A DNA stretch of 64,000 nt from Limnomonas spitsbergensis (lineage: Eukaryota; Chlorophyta; Chlorophyceae; Chlamydomonadales), in assembly GCA_037349105.1 (NCBI GenBank), contig JAYJMM010000111.1:2642001-2706000 (forward strand). Reading direction: 5' to 3'. This document shows, one piece after another, positions 11,977 through 23,700 of the stretch. The position numbers and the translations under genes are program-made. Numbering within the stretch: the stretch's first letter is position 1; each line of letters starts with the position of its first letter. A model generated the notes under the pieces. It was not told the origin of the DNA. It did no database searches and saw only the letters and a list, made by a program, of their open reading frames with translations.

Positions 11977-14157
11977 ATGCGTTGGCTAGCCCTGCTGCTG
12001 CCCCTGCCGCTGCCGCTACTGCTACTGCAACTGCTGCCGCTGCTGCTGCTGCTACTGTTGCTGCTGCTGCAACTGTTGCCGCTGCTGCTGCAACTGCTTC
12101 TGCTGCAACTGCTGCTACTGTTGCTGTTACTGTTGTTGCTGCTGCTGAAAGGGCAAACAAGGGTTCAGATTGGGACTGTGGGTGACGCATCAAAAGCTGA
12201 GGGGCCCGAGTCACTTACGTCAATCAGCATTGGCCTGCCGTCTGAAGTCGCTGCCGCCGCCATCGCCAGTCAGGCCGCAAGCCGCGATTCATGCGTCGTC
12301 CGCAGCCGCAGCTTTGGCGCCTTGCTGAGGGCAGCCTACCTGGGGCCGGAGCACAGCGGGGAGAAAGCGGGCGAAGAGGTCTCGAGCAGCGACGGCTCGT
12401 CGCCCTGGCTGGTGCTCAGCCCTCTCCTGCCCTGCCATGATTCCGGAGAAGGCTCTGCCGCTCCCGAGCAGGGCACGTGTGGCGGATGGCCTGCTGGTGA
12501 GTCCTGGGATGCATGGAGAAAGAAATAAAGCTGCGCCCTATTAGGGCGTGGCGGTCAAGGAAACAGTGCAACTTGGGGTCGTGGTCACATCCGCGCTGTT
12601 GCCAGGGGATGGAGAGGGTTTTCTTTCTTGCCCGTCTGGCATCCCTTTTCGAGGCAGCCTCGTGGCGGCCGATTGGGAGAACACATTTGAGTTTGACTGA
12701 CCTAGTGGCCTGCGGCCGGTGGCACAAGCCGAGGGGCCTGTTGCATCGGCCCTCTGCGACCGAAGCGTTGGATATTGCTGAATTGTTGCTCAAATTACCT
12801 GCGTGGCGCCAGGGAGCTGTGTGCGCACATCGCAGTGCTTTGAAGTGTCTTGACTTGAACCCTAAACCCTCATATTCAAAATAGTAGCAGGCAGCTGTTT
12901 ATTATATCTGCAGTTCCGTCTGGTGGGAACGTGGTCTGGCTTGTGCCAGTTGTGTCTGGGGCAAAGGGCGGAGAGATGGGACTGTACATTACCATCAGCC
13001 ACTTCAGCTTATTTTGTTATGTTCTTTAGCATGTCTATCTGCCCCTGATCTCCTCACTCATCTCCTCACTCCTCCCTGATCTCCCCCCCCCCCCCCCACT
13101 CCTGTTCCCGATCTCCTCACGTTCCTCACTCCTCCTCACGCCTGTCCCTTATCTCCTCACTCTTGTCCCTGATCTCCTCACTCCTGTCCCTGATCTCCTC
13201 ACTCTTGTCCCTGATCTCCTCACTCCTGTCCCTGATCTCCTCACTCCTCCTCACTCCTGTCCCTGATCTCCTCACTCCTCCTCACTCCTGTCCCTGATCT
13301 CCTCACTCCTCCTCACACCTGTCCCTGATCTCCTCACTCCTCCTCACTCCTGTCCCTGATCTCCTCACTCCTCCTCACTCCTGTCCCTGATCTCCTCACT
13401 CCTCCTCACTCCTGTCCCTGATCTCCTCACTCCTCCTCACTCCTGTCCCTGATCTCCTCACTCCTCCTCACACCTCCTCACTCCTCCTCACTCCTCCGTC
13501 ATTGTGGACCGCACAACTGAGTTTTCCTTCTTTTCCGGGACTCACACGCCTCCCTAAACTGCCCTGCCTCTCCGCACCTGTACTGCCTCAGGCCGCCCGC
13601 ACTTCACCGAGTCCCGTCTCAGGCTGCTGGCCCCCGTAGACAGCAGCACTGGTGCGACTGGACACGAAGACTGCCCCCTGGCTGCTTCCGACCCACTGTT
13701 GCTGAGATCCACCGACCTCCACAGCCGCTATGAAAATCTCCACCTCACTGCCGCCCCGGGTCTGAATTCCACTGCCCTTCAACGATGCTTAAACGTCTAC
13801 GCCCGGCCAGCCCGACGCGCCGAGGATGGCAGCGGCGACCGGTGCCCCCCCGAGGCCTTGTTTGCGCCGCGATTGAATGGCCGCCACCCGCGGGTGCTGT
13901 TGCAGAATGGCCACAGCATGTTGCTGCCCGCAGATGCTGCCGCCCAGGCTGATATGGTACTGATGCTTCAGGGCAGCAGCAGGCCCTGCTCCACTGCTGC
14001 CACGCTGATGCGCAGCATCACGGCTGACACGCTGCTGGATTCGTCCTCGTCGTTGTGGTCTTGCAAGGATGCCGCCGAGGCTGCCGCACACTGTGCGGCG
14101 GCGGCCCGCCGGACGGAGATTGACGGGAGCGATTTGTTTCTCACTTATGGGAGCTGA
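11977..14157 (+). CDS. Uncertain two-exon gene, function unknown
   Basis: I do not recognise the product. The model joins 11977-12496 to 13592-14157 through a GTGAGT donor and a GCCTCAG acceptor. The donor leaves phase 1 and the acceptor exon restores it, giving 361 residues. The best-supported part is the last exon (188 codons open, Leu/Ala/Ser-rich, rich in Arg and Asp, ending DGSDLFLTYGS) and the 3' half of the first exon from about 12190. The ATG at 11977 leads straight into a leucine run encoded by a CTG repeat (11985-12150), so the true start or an additional upstream splice is doubtful. No domain, membrane segment or catalytic motif can be named. The intron contains a pyrimidine-rich minisatellite close to the acceptor. 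Confidence 0.4.
11985..12150. repeat. CTG-type trinucleotide repeat, interrupted
   Basis: Runs of CTG mixed with CCG, ACT and GTT triplets. They read as poly-Leu or poly-Ala depending on the frame. Confidence 0.9.
13025..13497. repeat. Pyrimidine-rich minisatellite in the intron of the uncertain gene
   Basis: Units of the type CTGATCTCCTCACTCC with TCCTCACTCCTGTCC, 25-35 bp, repeated about 14 times. The array ends about 95 bases upstream of the proposed acceptor at 13591. Confidence 0.9.
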
Positions 14158-14272
14158 CCAGTTTGCGCTGGCCAGTTCGCAGACCAATTTCCGCTGGCCA
14201 GTTTGCGCTGACCAGTTTGCGCTGACTAGTTTGCGCTGACTAGTTTGCGCTGGCCAGTTCGCTGGCCAGTGT
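14155..14272. repeat. 14-16-bp tandem repeat starting at the stop codon
   Basis: CCAGTTTGCGCTGA-type units, about seven. They begin at the TGA that ends the uncertain gene, so they would form the start of its 3' UTR. Confidence 0.85.
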
Positions 14273-17200
14273 CACCTGCGTAGGGTGTTAGCGCCTGGAA
14301 GCCCACGGCCACCGCTCGTAAGTCGGCGGGAGCTATGCCTTTCTTGTGTTGGGGGGTCTGACGTCTGGGATGTGCGATGCCGGTAAATGCCGACCTGCCG
14401 CTATGCGTGGCACGTGTGTCGGAGAAAAATAAATCATGCAGTACAAATGGCGGCAAAAGCATGGCTTTGAAAGAAAGGTAGGAAGGATATACCTGGCACA
14501 TACCGACTGTGGGAGCCGCAGGCATCGGCCACCAGGGGCGGGTACTAAGGAACTCGCTAGGTCACAACATGGGTGTGTGAAGGGGGGTCCTGGACAGCCA
14601 GATCCGCGCTGGAGCATTTGGGTGTGACGGAGATGTTTCTGATGCTTATGATGGCTTTTGGTCGATTTCTGGTACTGGATTGGCCTTGCTTATCTAGCCT
14701 GTCGCGCCCCATGTGGATGTGCTGGAGGTGTGATCTGTTGTATTATTATCCAACCGATTTATAGATGCGGTTAAAAACGCTGGTTTGGTTTCGTTCATAG
14801 TCAATGGCCACGGTGCAGTGTCTCTGAATTTCTATGTTCTGCCATTCTTGAAAGAGGCTTCCAGTGATCATCCTTTTCTTTCTGTCAGCTAAGGGTGTGA
14901 AGTCTGTGCATTTTAAGAGGATTAAGGAGGAATGAGTAGATATGACTCACTCGCCCAGCCAATTTGTGTTAGAGAGTGAGATATTTGCGTGAGACTGTCA
15001 GATATTTGCGAGACTGTCTGATATTTGTGTGCGAGCGGCACGTGATGTATGGCCAGCGGTGCATTCAATTGTGACTTCTTGAGTGCGGTTCTGTCTGTTT
15101 CAATTTGGTGAGTGATTATGGGAAGTGTGATGGAAAAATGGGTGAATGAATTGGGCCGGAGTGGTGGGGAAAAGATGAAAGTGCAAGTGGGAGTGAATGG
15201 AAGTGATGACAAGCAAAAGTGATAGGTAACTAATTGAAGGAATGATGACAGCGTTACTCTCCTGCACAGGTGCCATCATTGTGGCATTTTCACACTTATG
15301 CATTGTTGCAGTATGTAGCACTTGTTGTACACATCCACACAAGTGTACTTGTACTTGTACTTGTAGTGCCTGTCAACCAGGGAATTTTCACCCCTGAAAC
15401 TGTTCAGTTGTTGTAGTGCCTGCCGGTACATCATATTCAGTTGAGGACCTTTACTGTTGTTGTATTGCCTGCTGGAGTAAACCAAGGATCTCAGGACCTA
15501 GTACGTTGATGTAAAACCTGTTGGTACAGATCCACCCCAGAACCTGTTGGTACAGATCCACCCCAGAACCTTCTCCTCATTCATTATTGTCGTAGAGTCT
15601 TCGTGCCTGCCAGTTTAAAACTGTCCTAGGACTTCATTGTTGTAGTGCCTGTCCAAACGAGTTCACCCTAGTGTGTTCATCGCTGTATTGCCTGCCGGTA
15701 CAAAACTACCCTAGGAATTGCATTGTTGTAGTGCCTCTAGCTGTCAAGTTTTCACCCAATTGGCCAATTGTGTTCATTGTTGTTGTGGTGCCTACCTGTC
15801 CGTGTGCAGACCAAATAATGCCTGAATGGGTTGTTGTATAGGTTTCCTGCCAACTAAGAAATACATCACCACACTAGGACCTTCAAGTTTTTAATTGTTT
15901 AGCCTGCTAGTTGGTATCCACCAAAGTGTCTTCTGTAGACGTAAAGCCTGCCGGTTGCCCACCTAGTGCTTCGGCAGAACGGGTGGCTTCCTTAATCCAC
16001 GCCCGAGGGCTTATTGATACGGGACCAAATACGGCAAGGACCAAATACGGCAGCCGTGAACCCACTGATTGTACTGATTGCCGTACTGTTGGATTTTTCT
16101 GTTGCTGGATTACGGAGGATTATAGAGCCTGCCAGGACTCATCCACCCCCGTGCCTTCTTTGCTGCAGGTGTAGTGCGTGCAACCACGCAACTTGAATGG
16201 GTTGACGATCCACCTCGTGCCTTCTTTGAGGAAATGCAGTTGTAGGGCATGCAATTTGAGTGTGTTGATACCAGTAGCACCTTTCGTCGTTGTGGTTGTA
16301 ACTGCTGTATGGTCTCTTGGTTGTTGATGTTGCTGTATCTGCTGACGGTGCATATCCATGTGAGGGCCTAAATATTGTTGTTGGAGCGTCGGGTGCCTGG
16401 TCTGTACCCACCTCACGGCATTCACTGTTGTATTTGTGTGAACGTGTGTAAGCCTGCACAAGTGTGCCCTTAGGATGCAATTATTCTATAGCATTTTCTC
16501 GGCTAACGACGAGGGCCACATGCGCACCCTGGCTGTTTTTAGTGTTCGCGTCTCAGGCTTTTAGGGTTGGGCACTCAGCCGGTCTCACACCTTGTGAAGT
16601 CCTCGAAAAAATAAAAAGCATGTTGTTCGTGAGTGCTCAGTGTGGTCAGGGACCTCGGTTAGGATAAAGGGTTTACTGATTGAAATGGGCCAACAACTTC
16701 TCGTGTTAGGGATCTGTTAGTAGAGTTTTAGACTCACACACGATGTTTCAGGGTGGCTCTGCTCAGAAAGTAGTGGTTCATCACTCACCTGCTCAGTTTT
16801 TGCAGTGGTAATTCTGGTTTGATAGTGCCTGCTGCAGTGTGCTAACTAACCCTCTTTGCTGGGGAAAACAGTGGTCCTTGTACTTCAGTGCCAAGCCTTT
16901 TCTGTCGCGAACAAGGTGCTTAATTGGGAAGAGTGTGTGTCTGATGACGCCTAATGTATGATGCCGTTGATGCTGTTCATCAAGTAAGTGTTTAAGCTTG
17001 TAATTGTTACATGGGCTTGACGGTTAATGATGTAACACCTCTGGGCCATACATGTTGAAAAGAAGCTCGGCCACGTAGGCAGAGAAAAATCAGTTAGGAC
17101 TGTCAAGGGAGAAGGCACAAGAGGAAAGAAAGGATAGCAAGTTCACCCAACAAACAACACGAACAAAAAGGTTTGGCAAACCGTATCCCCTGCCCCTTAA

Positions 17201-18277
17201 GAGACTAGCCTTCAAACATTTGTACTTCAAGTCAGTGACGTTACACCTCTGGTCACTGCTAAAAAGGCTCGAAATTTGTGTAACTGAATGAGCTTTGAAG
17301 TAGTTCCAGATAAATTCCATTCCAAAGGGGCTGGACGGTGTTACGTACTGAAGTACTTGAAAAAACGTTTTGGCCATGGGTGCAGGCGGAAGTGGCATGG
17401 ACCGACGCCACGATGTCGGCTTCAGAAAGCTGCCGATTTTGAAAAGAAAGCCACAAGCCGGACACGGAATGCAGGCCCAGATAGGCTCGAATAGTCCCAC
17501 TGGTCTTCATAATCGACCACGGTTTGAGCCCCTTCGTTCCTCAGACCCTATAGTGCATGGCCTGCTTGCACTGCCAAAGATGTGGGGGCACGAACCAGAA
17601 CTGTAAGCTAATGGGGATAGGCTTGGCTCTCTTCTTTTCTCTCGTTCCTTCTCTCTGAAGCTCTCTAACAGACTTTTTGTTTGCCGAGTTTTAGTGTAGG
17701 GCCCAGAGGTGAAACGACACCGACAAACTGGAAATGGGGAAACGCTTGGTCAATGGAGCATATCAATGACGTTGCATCTCTAGGCCCTGCTCAAAATAGG
17801 CTCGGCCGCGTGGGCGCCTAAGTAAAAGGGGCAGAATTTTATGGAAAAGGGGTAAAATAAAGTGAAGGGACAGAAAAAAGGCTGGACAGGAAAGACACAT
17901 ATGGTCCATGAGGTTGCAGTTTTCACACTTAGCTCATAGCTGAGGGTAACAACTTTGGCACCTCAGGACTGCAGAAAGACAAAGAACACTTAGAAACACG
18001 TTGTTGTGTGCTCTCTTCCTTTTGATTTTTTTATCTGTTCTCCCATCTGAACAGAAAAAAACCTTCGTGTGCAAGGCCCATAGAGGTGTAATGTCATTGG
18101 CTGAAAGGGTCCCGCCCAGGATTAACAGTTAGTTGGGCGGGGTGGGACACATCTGAAACCCGTTAAAATCTGGCGCCAGATATGTCAGTAGCTTCGCGTC
18201 GTTACATCAACAAACAGTAAGGGTTGTTAAAGGGTCCCTTAGCCTTGCAGTGATCGGGCTGTGTTTTGGTGCACCAG
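14273..18277. other. Intergenic: degenerate minisatellite and R1 fragments
   Basis: From 15330 to 16250 a degenerate repeat recurs: TTGTTGTAGTGCCTGCCGG followed by a variable stretch with CCCTAGGA, about 40-60 bp per unit. R1 3' ends appear at about 17027-17090 (-), 17233-17275 (-), 17765-17830 (-) and 18070-18100 (+). No coding region is supported. Confidence 0.5.
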
Positions 18278-18511
18278 TCAATGACGTAACACCTCAGGGC
18301 CCTGCTCAAAAAAGGCTCGGCCGCACGGGCGCCGTAGTAAAAGGGGCAGACAAAAAGAGGAAAAGGGGTAAAATAAAGTGAAGGGACAGACAAATGGCGG
18401 GAAAGGAAAGGAAAAGGAAGTTCCAGTCTCTGAGAACGTCTACGCCTCAACGATTTCTACCACGTCTTCCACAAAAGCCAGGGCATCCCACCCAAGCTTG
18501 CCCTGGTACAC
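18278..18511 (-). mobile_element. R1 retroposon copy, 234 bp
   Basis: Flanked by the 8-bp direct repeat TGCACCAG (18270-18277 and 18512-18519). The conserved R1 end is at 18278. The body includes CTACCACGTCTTCCACAAAA and ends with CCCTGGTACAC. Confidence 0.85.
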
Positions 18512-18519
18512 TGCACCAG

Positions 18520-20700
18520 TGAAATGCAAAAAGCAACCCTCTCTGTACGGTTGGGTCGGTTTGCCTGTGTGTCATGAGGGCCCATTTAACCAACACAACT
18601 GACTATTCAGTCAAACACACAGTGTGATCATACGTCGTGACATGTTTCTTTCCTCCGGAATCTGCCTATTTTTTCTTTTACAAGGCTGGATGTGGGACCT
18701 ACCTCCTGGATCATGAAAGGGGGAATCCTGAGTATCCTGCCCCCCCAACACAAATTGTGGAGCTAGCCCCTTGCTGACTGGACCCCAAATCCCCCTCAAC
18801 ATAAATCTACACCCACATCCCCCCCCACACAAATTGTGTAGCTAGCTCCTGGCTGACCGGACTCCAACACAGACGCTGGCGCACGACCACACATGATAGC
18901 ATGGTGCGGGGGTGAAATTCCCAACTGTCTCTGCTGATCCACATGCTGCTGCTGCTGCTCTTGCTTCTGATTGCAACATCGGAAACGTCCATGCTGCTGC
19001 TAAGTCGAGTGCTACAATTTTTACTTGCCAGATTGCTGGCTAGGTTGAAGGAAGGTTCCAGTAGCCAGACTCATGCTTTAGGATGAAAGCGCCTATTCAC
19101 TGACCACATGTCATCATCCCGTAACGATGGCCACTCTTTTATGCTATTGGGCACCCACCCATGCAACAAACCCATCCATGCAACGAAATCCTGCCCAGTG
19201 CCAACCTCTGTTGTCCTTGTCACGAGGCAGGAGTGAACGTGAAGTTTCACTGCGCAATGAAGACACTCCCCCCCAATCCGAAATTCAGAAGGCGGAGCAA
19301 TTCTTCTCTTCTTATTGGAGTGCTAAGTGCCCTTTATAGGGGTTAACTAGCGTGTGCAGGAGCGATAAACTGCTGGCAGCCAGTTTATCCTCGACTAATC
19401 CTCGGGTTACTGCACTAACCTTTGATGATTCCTCTCTTACTGTTGACAAAAGTTGCGAAGTGAACTCGATCCTGCTGGGGCTAGTTGTACTGAAGCCGAC
19501 TGTTGACAGTAGGAAATGGTGTGGAACGGACTTGAGAGTCGATCCAGCCGAAGTGATGAGAAAGGAGGAGCCGAAGAGGCGACTCTTTGATGAGGAGGAT
19601 CGGCTGCTGGTGCAGTAAATCGACTTGGTAGCCAGAAAAGGCCTGGGTAGCAGCTCACAGTGTCGAATTATAGCCTAGAGATAGAACTGTTGAAGCTCGC
19701 AGTGTAGGGTATAATCGAGTAAATCGAGAGATAGAGCTGAGATGGATGAAGTAGAGAAGCTGATGCTAGAGATCACGAATAAGTGTAGTGGTTAACTAGA
19801 GATAATCGATCAGTGTAACGATCAGGGCCTGTTACTGAATGATGTGGTCTTGGAGAAATATGATCAGTGTAGTGTAAACTAGAGATCTCCTATTAGTGCA
19901 GTGTCCTGGCCTTGATAAGAGGCCGAAATATCACAAGTGGACACTAATCCCAGAACAGTTTACAGATAGCGGGGTGATTCAACTTCGGTATATTACTTGA
20001 GTAAGAAGAGAAGAATGCCTAGGGTTAGCCAGGCATCTTCTAAGTACCACAATCAGCCAAAATCCGAAACCAAAAAGCGGTACAAGCCACCCATACGTGC
20101 GGTGCACCCATACGTCGTGACATCCTCGCGTAAGAGTCCACGTCTGTTGCCTAGCCCTCCTGCATGGCTATTCTTACTATTGGACCCTGGCAGGAAGCAC
20201 TGTTATCAAGATCACCGTAGGCTCGACTGTTGCCTTTCAAGATTCGGGGTTTGGCCGAACATCGCTCATCCTACCGGTCACTTCGAGTATTTCCTCGGCC
20301 AATCGCAGCACTTGACAGTCACGCAATTGAAAAGGTGATCCCGTCCTCACCCCGAACTGCATTGGACTGCAGTCCGTACTGGTGCGTGTAGGACGTGGGG
20401 CAGGTTCTCTCTGGGCGGGTCGGTGACATTCTTTTTGTAAGCAGGCCCACCCACACGACCGCGACCTTTTCTAGCCCCTTGTTTCCAACCCTAATTCTTT
20501 CGTGCGCATTCCCTCGGCTCGTGAAAACTCGATGCCTCTGCCCCCCGTAGCGCACTCCTCAGACATAGGAAGCATAATCCAGCGTCAGGACTGACTCGCT
20601 AGCTTCGCACTTGGTGGGCATCATAACGCTATACCTGCACTTGTGCGTGGTCGCCCAAGGCCCCACTGCCATTTCAACGCAATTCAAAAGTGTAGTCGAA
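18520..20700. other. Intergenic upstream of the MATE gene, no gene seen
   Basis: A tandem duplication of an ACACAAATTGTG-containing segment lies at 18740-18870. The stretch 19700-19940 is AT-rich and shares a short inverted match with 6346-6372. The last few hundred bases are GC-rich and presumably hold the MATE promoter. No TATA box is obvious. Confidence 0.4.
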
Positions 20701-23700
20701 ATGCTTCGGCTGCGCTCCTCTGTGTCCATGTCCTCACGCGGTAGCCTGCAGCAGGGCCTGCAGCCATCCGTTGTAGGAGTCGCAAACCCACATAGAGCTG
20801 TCACCACACCATGTTCAGCCTCGACCTACGCCCCTTCCCCCTCGTCCACCCCCTCGTCACCTGCTTCTCCAGTGCTAGGGAGAGGTAGGCGCTTCAAGGA
20901 CCGGCACATCGCCTCGGCCTCGCGTCCGCCTCTCAGCGGCAACACCTGTCGATTTGCCTGTCAGCCTTCTCGTCCATCTCAAAACGCGGCTCCACAACCA
21001 TCGCCCCTTATACGACGCCTCTCGGCCTGCCGGCCAGTCAATCAGATCCAATCAACATCGCCCTCCCCGTCGCATCCAGCGACTCGGCGGGTTCTGGTCG
21101 GAGCTGCCGCCGGCAGCCTACCTTTCCCCTCCGATGACTCGGAAGGGACCACAAGCGGCAGCGACGGAGCAGTCTCAGGCTCTGCAGCCGCCTTGGATGT
21201 CAAAGAAGCTTACAGGCACGACTCGAAAAAGTAGGTTGTTGCATGGGACTGATGGGCGAGTTGGCAGGGTGCGCAGGACCATGCTCCCATGTATGATGCA
21301 GCGTCGTGTCATGCACCCATGCTTTGCAGCCCCATGACGAGAGTGTATTAAGAGCTATGCGTTGTCAAATAAGGGTTGTGGCTGCATGGGATCACTGAGC
21401 TTGATGCTGCCTTGGATGAGCATGCATGCAGTGGAAGTAGCTGACGAACACGCAGTCGTAATATGTGCGCGCTTCAGCCACAATTCAGCTACATCACGGC
21501 TTTCGGCAAGGAGGGGCCTCGAGTAGCAAGCCCTGCTGCTGCTTGGGCATTTCAGGTTCCATATTTCAGGTTCTCCCATCGACACATTCTTATTTTCTGC
21601 TACTGCTGCTGCTGAATTCATTGTTTCAGATTTTTCTGCTGCTGACCTACTTGACATTTGTTGATGCTGCTGCTGCTCCTGCTGCTCCTGATGATTTTGT
21701 GTCATTCCCTGCTGCTGCCCGCCATGTTGGTATTTGTTGCTGTTGCTGTTGCTGCTGTTGCTGCTCGCCAAAATGTTCTTGTTGTTGCTGCTGCTGCTGT
21801 TGCTTCCTTAATTTCATCTGCTGCTCCCCCCCCACCGCCATCAGGTTGTTCGCGCTGGCTGGACCTCTCATGTTGCAAAACGTCTTCGGGTGCGTAAGAC
21901 CTGGCGGGGGTACTGGAGACATGGCCCTAGTTCTGAGTTTAGGGATAAGATCAAATATCGGATCAATATATAATATAATTAGAGCGGTGGTGGTGGTGGT
22001 GGTGGTGGTGGTGGGCTCAGAGCGGTGGTGGTGGTGGGCTTAGATTTGGTCCTCATCGGCCCAGTAGTATCTGCCAAACAGCTTGTCTAAAGTGGCCGGG
22101 TAGAAGTGTAAGGCCTGTCGTGTTGTTGGTGAAAGGATGAGGGGTTGTTCCTGCGAGTAACATTTATATAATATACAGACCTGTTGCTGCCTGTCCTCCG
22201 CCCTCGGCAGGTACTTGTTCCTTCGATCGTTTTCGAATATTCAACCCTGTCACTGCCTTTCCTTCCCTGTCGGCAGGTACTTGTCCCCTCGATCGTTTTC
22301 GAATATTAAAAGATGTCGCTGCCTCTCCTCCCCTGCTGGCAGGTACTTTTTCCCTCGATCGTTTTTCGAATATTCAAACCTGTCGCTGCTTGTCCTCCCC
22401 TGTTGGCAGGTACCTGCTCTCCATAGTTTGCACAGTGGCGATTGGGAGGCTCGGCGCGCCTGAGCTAGCCGCGAGTGCTCTCGCAAACTCAATTTACGTC
22501 GTGACGGGGCTGTCCATGGTGCTGGGGCTTTCAACGGCAATGGAGACTCTGTGCGGACAGGTGTGAAATTGTGTGGACACGTGTGGATCCCTCCTGGAAC
22601 CTCCTTCTTTCCCTCCCAGCTCCTGATGTCTTGGACTCTCCCTTCCCACTCTCCCCCCGCGCTAATGCAGCCTTTGGCCCTCCCTCCTAGCCTTCAACCC
22701 TCCCCTCCTGGCTCCCCGCCTTCCGCCCCTGGATCGTTCTCCCCCCACCTCTTGCTGAGGTCCCTCCTCCCCTCCCCCCTCCCCCACTCTCCCCTGTGCA
22801 AGCGTATGGCGCTCGTGACTACAAGGCCCTGGGGGCCATACTGCAGCAGGCGGTGTTGGTGTGCTGGACTGCTTGCATCCCTACCTGTGACCCTCCCCTG
22901 CCCCACTCCCCCCCTGTGCAGGCATATGGCGCTCGTGACTACAAGGCCCTGGGGGCCGTACTGCAGCGGGCGGTGTTGGTGTGCTGGACTGCTTGCATCC
23001 CTGTGGGCATTCTCTGGGGCAAGAGCACGGACCTCATGGTGGCGTTTGGACAGGACCCAACCATTGCTGCAATGGCAGGCGGGTGAGACAAAGGGGTGGG
23101 GCCAAGCGGTGAGGTGGACCAATCGGGGTGAGGCGAAGGGCGAGGGGAAGGGGTGAGGTGGATCAATTGGAGGTGAATGTCATGGTGGCGTTCGGGCAGG
23201 ATTCAACCATTGCTGCAATGGCAGGCGGGTGAGACAAAGGGGTGAGGCCAAGCGATGAGGTGGGCCAATCGGGGTGAGGCAAAGGGTGAAAGGGGTGAGG
23301 TGGATCAATCTGGGTGAGAGGAAGGGGTGAGGCTCCTTTTCTTCACCCTGCGCGCTTTGTTTCTCCGCGCGGTTAACGCCCCATACACTTCCCGAAAGGG
23401 AGCTAGCCCGCGCGGCCAACTTCCCATATAATTCCGAGAGGAAGCTATAGCCCACGCTAGTTTTTGAAGGGCCTCAGCGTCAACAGCGGCATACCTTCAA
23501 AGTCCCCCTCTCCGCTCCCTTGCTTGTTAACAAAATGTGCATGCTCATAATTGGTTTGTGGAATCCAGGAGTGGCCCCCCTTATTCATGACTGCCCCCCC
23601 TCCCAATGCTTGCAGCTACCTAGTGCTCTGCATACCTTGCCTCTTCCTCAACATCGTTCAAGACGTGAGTGTGGCTGTGGCCTGCCTGGGCTCAGGAGTT

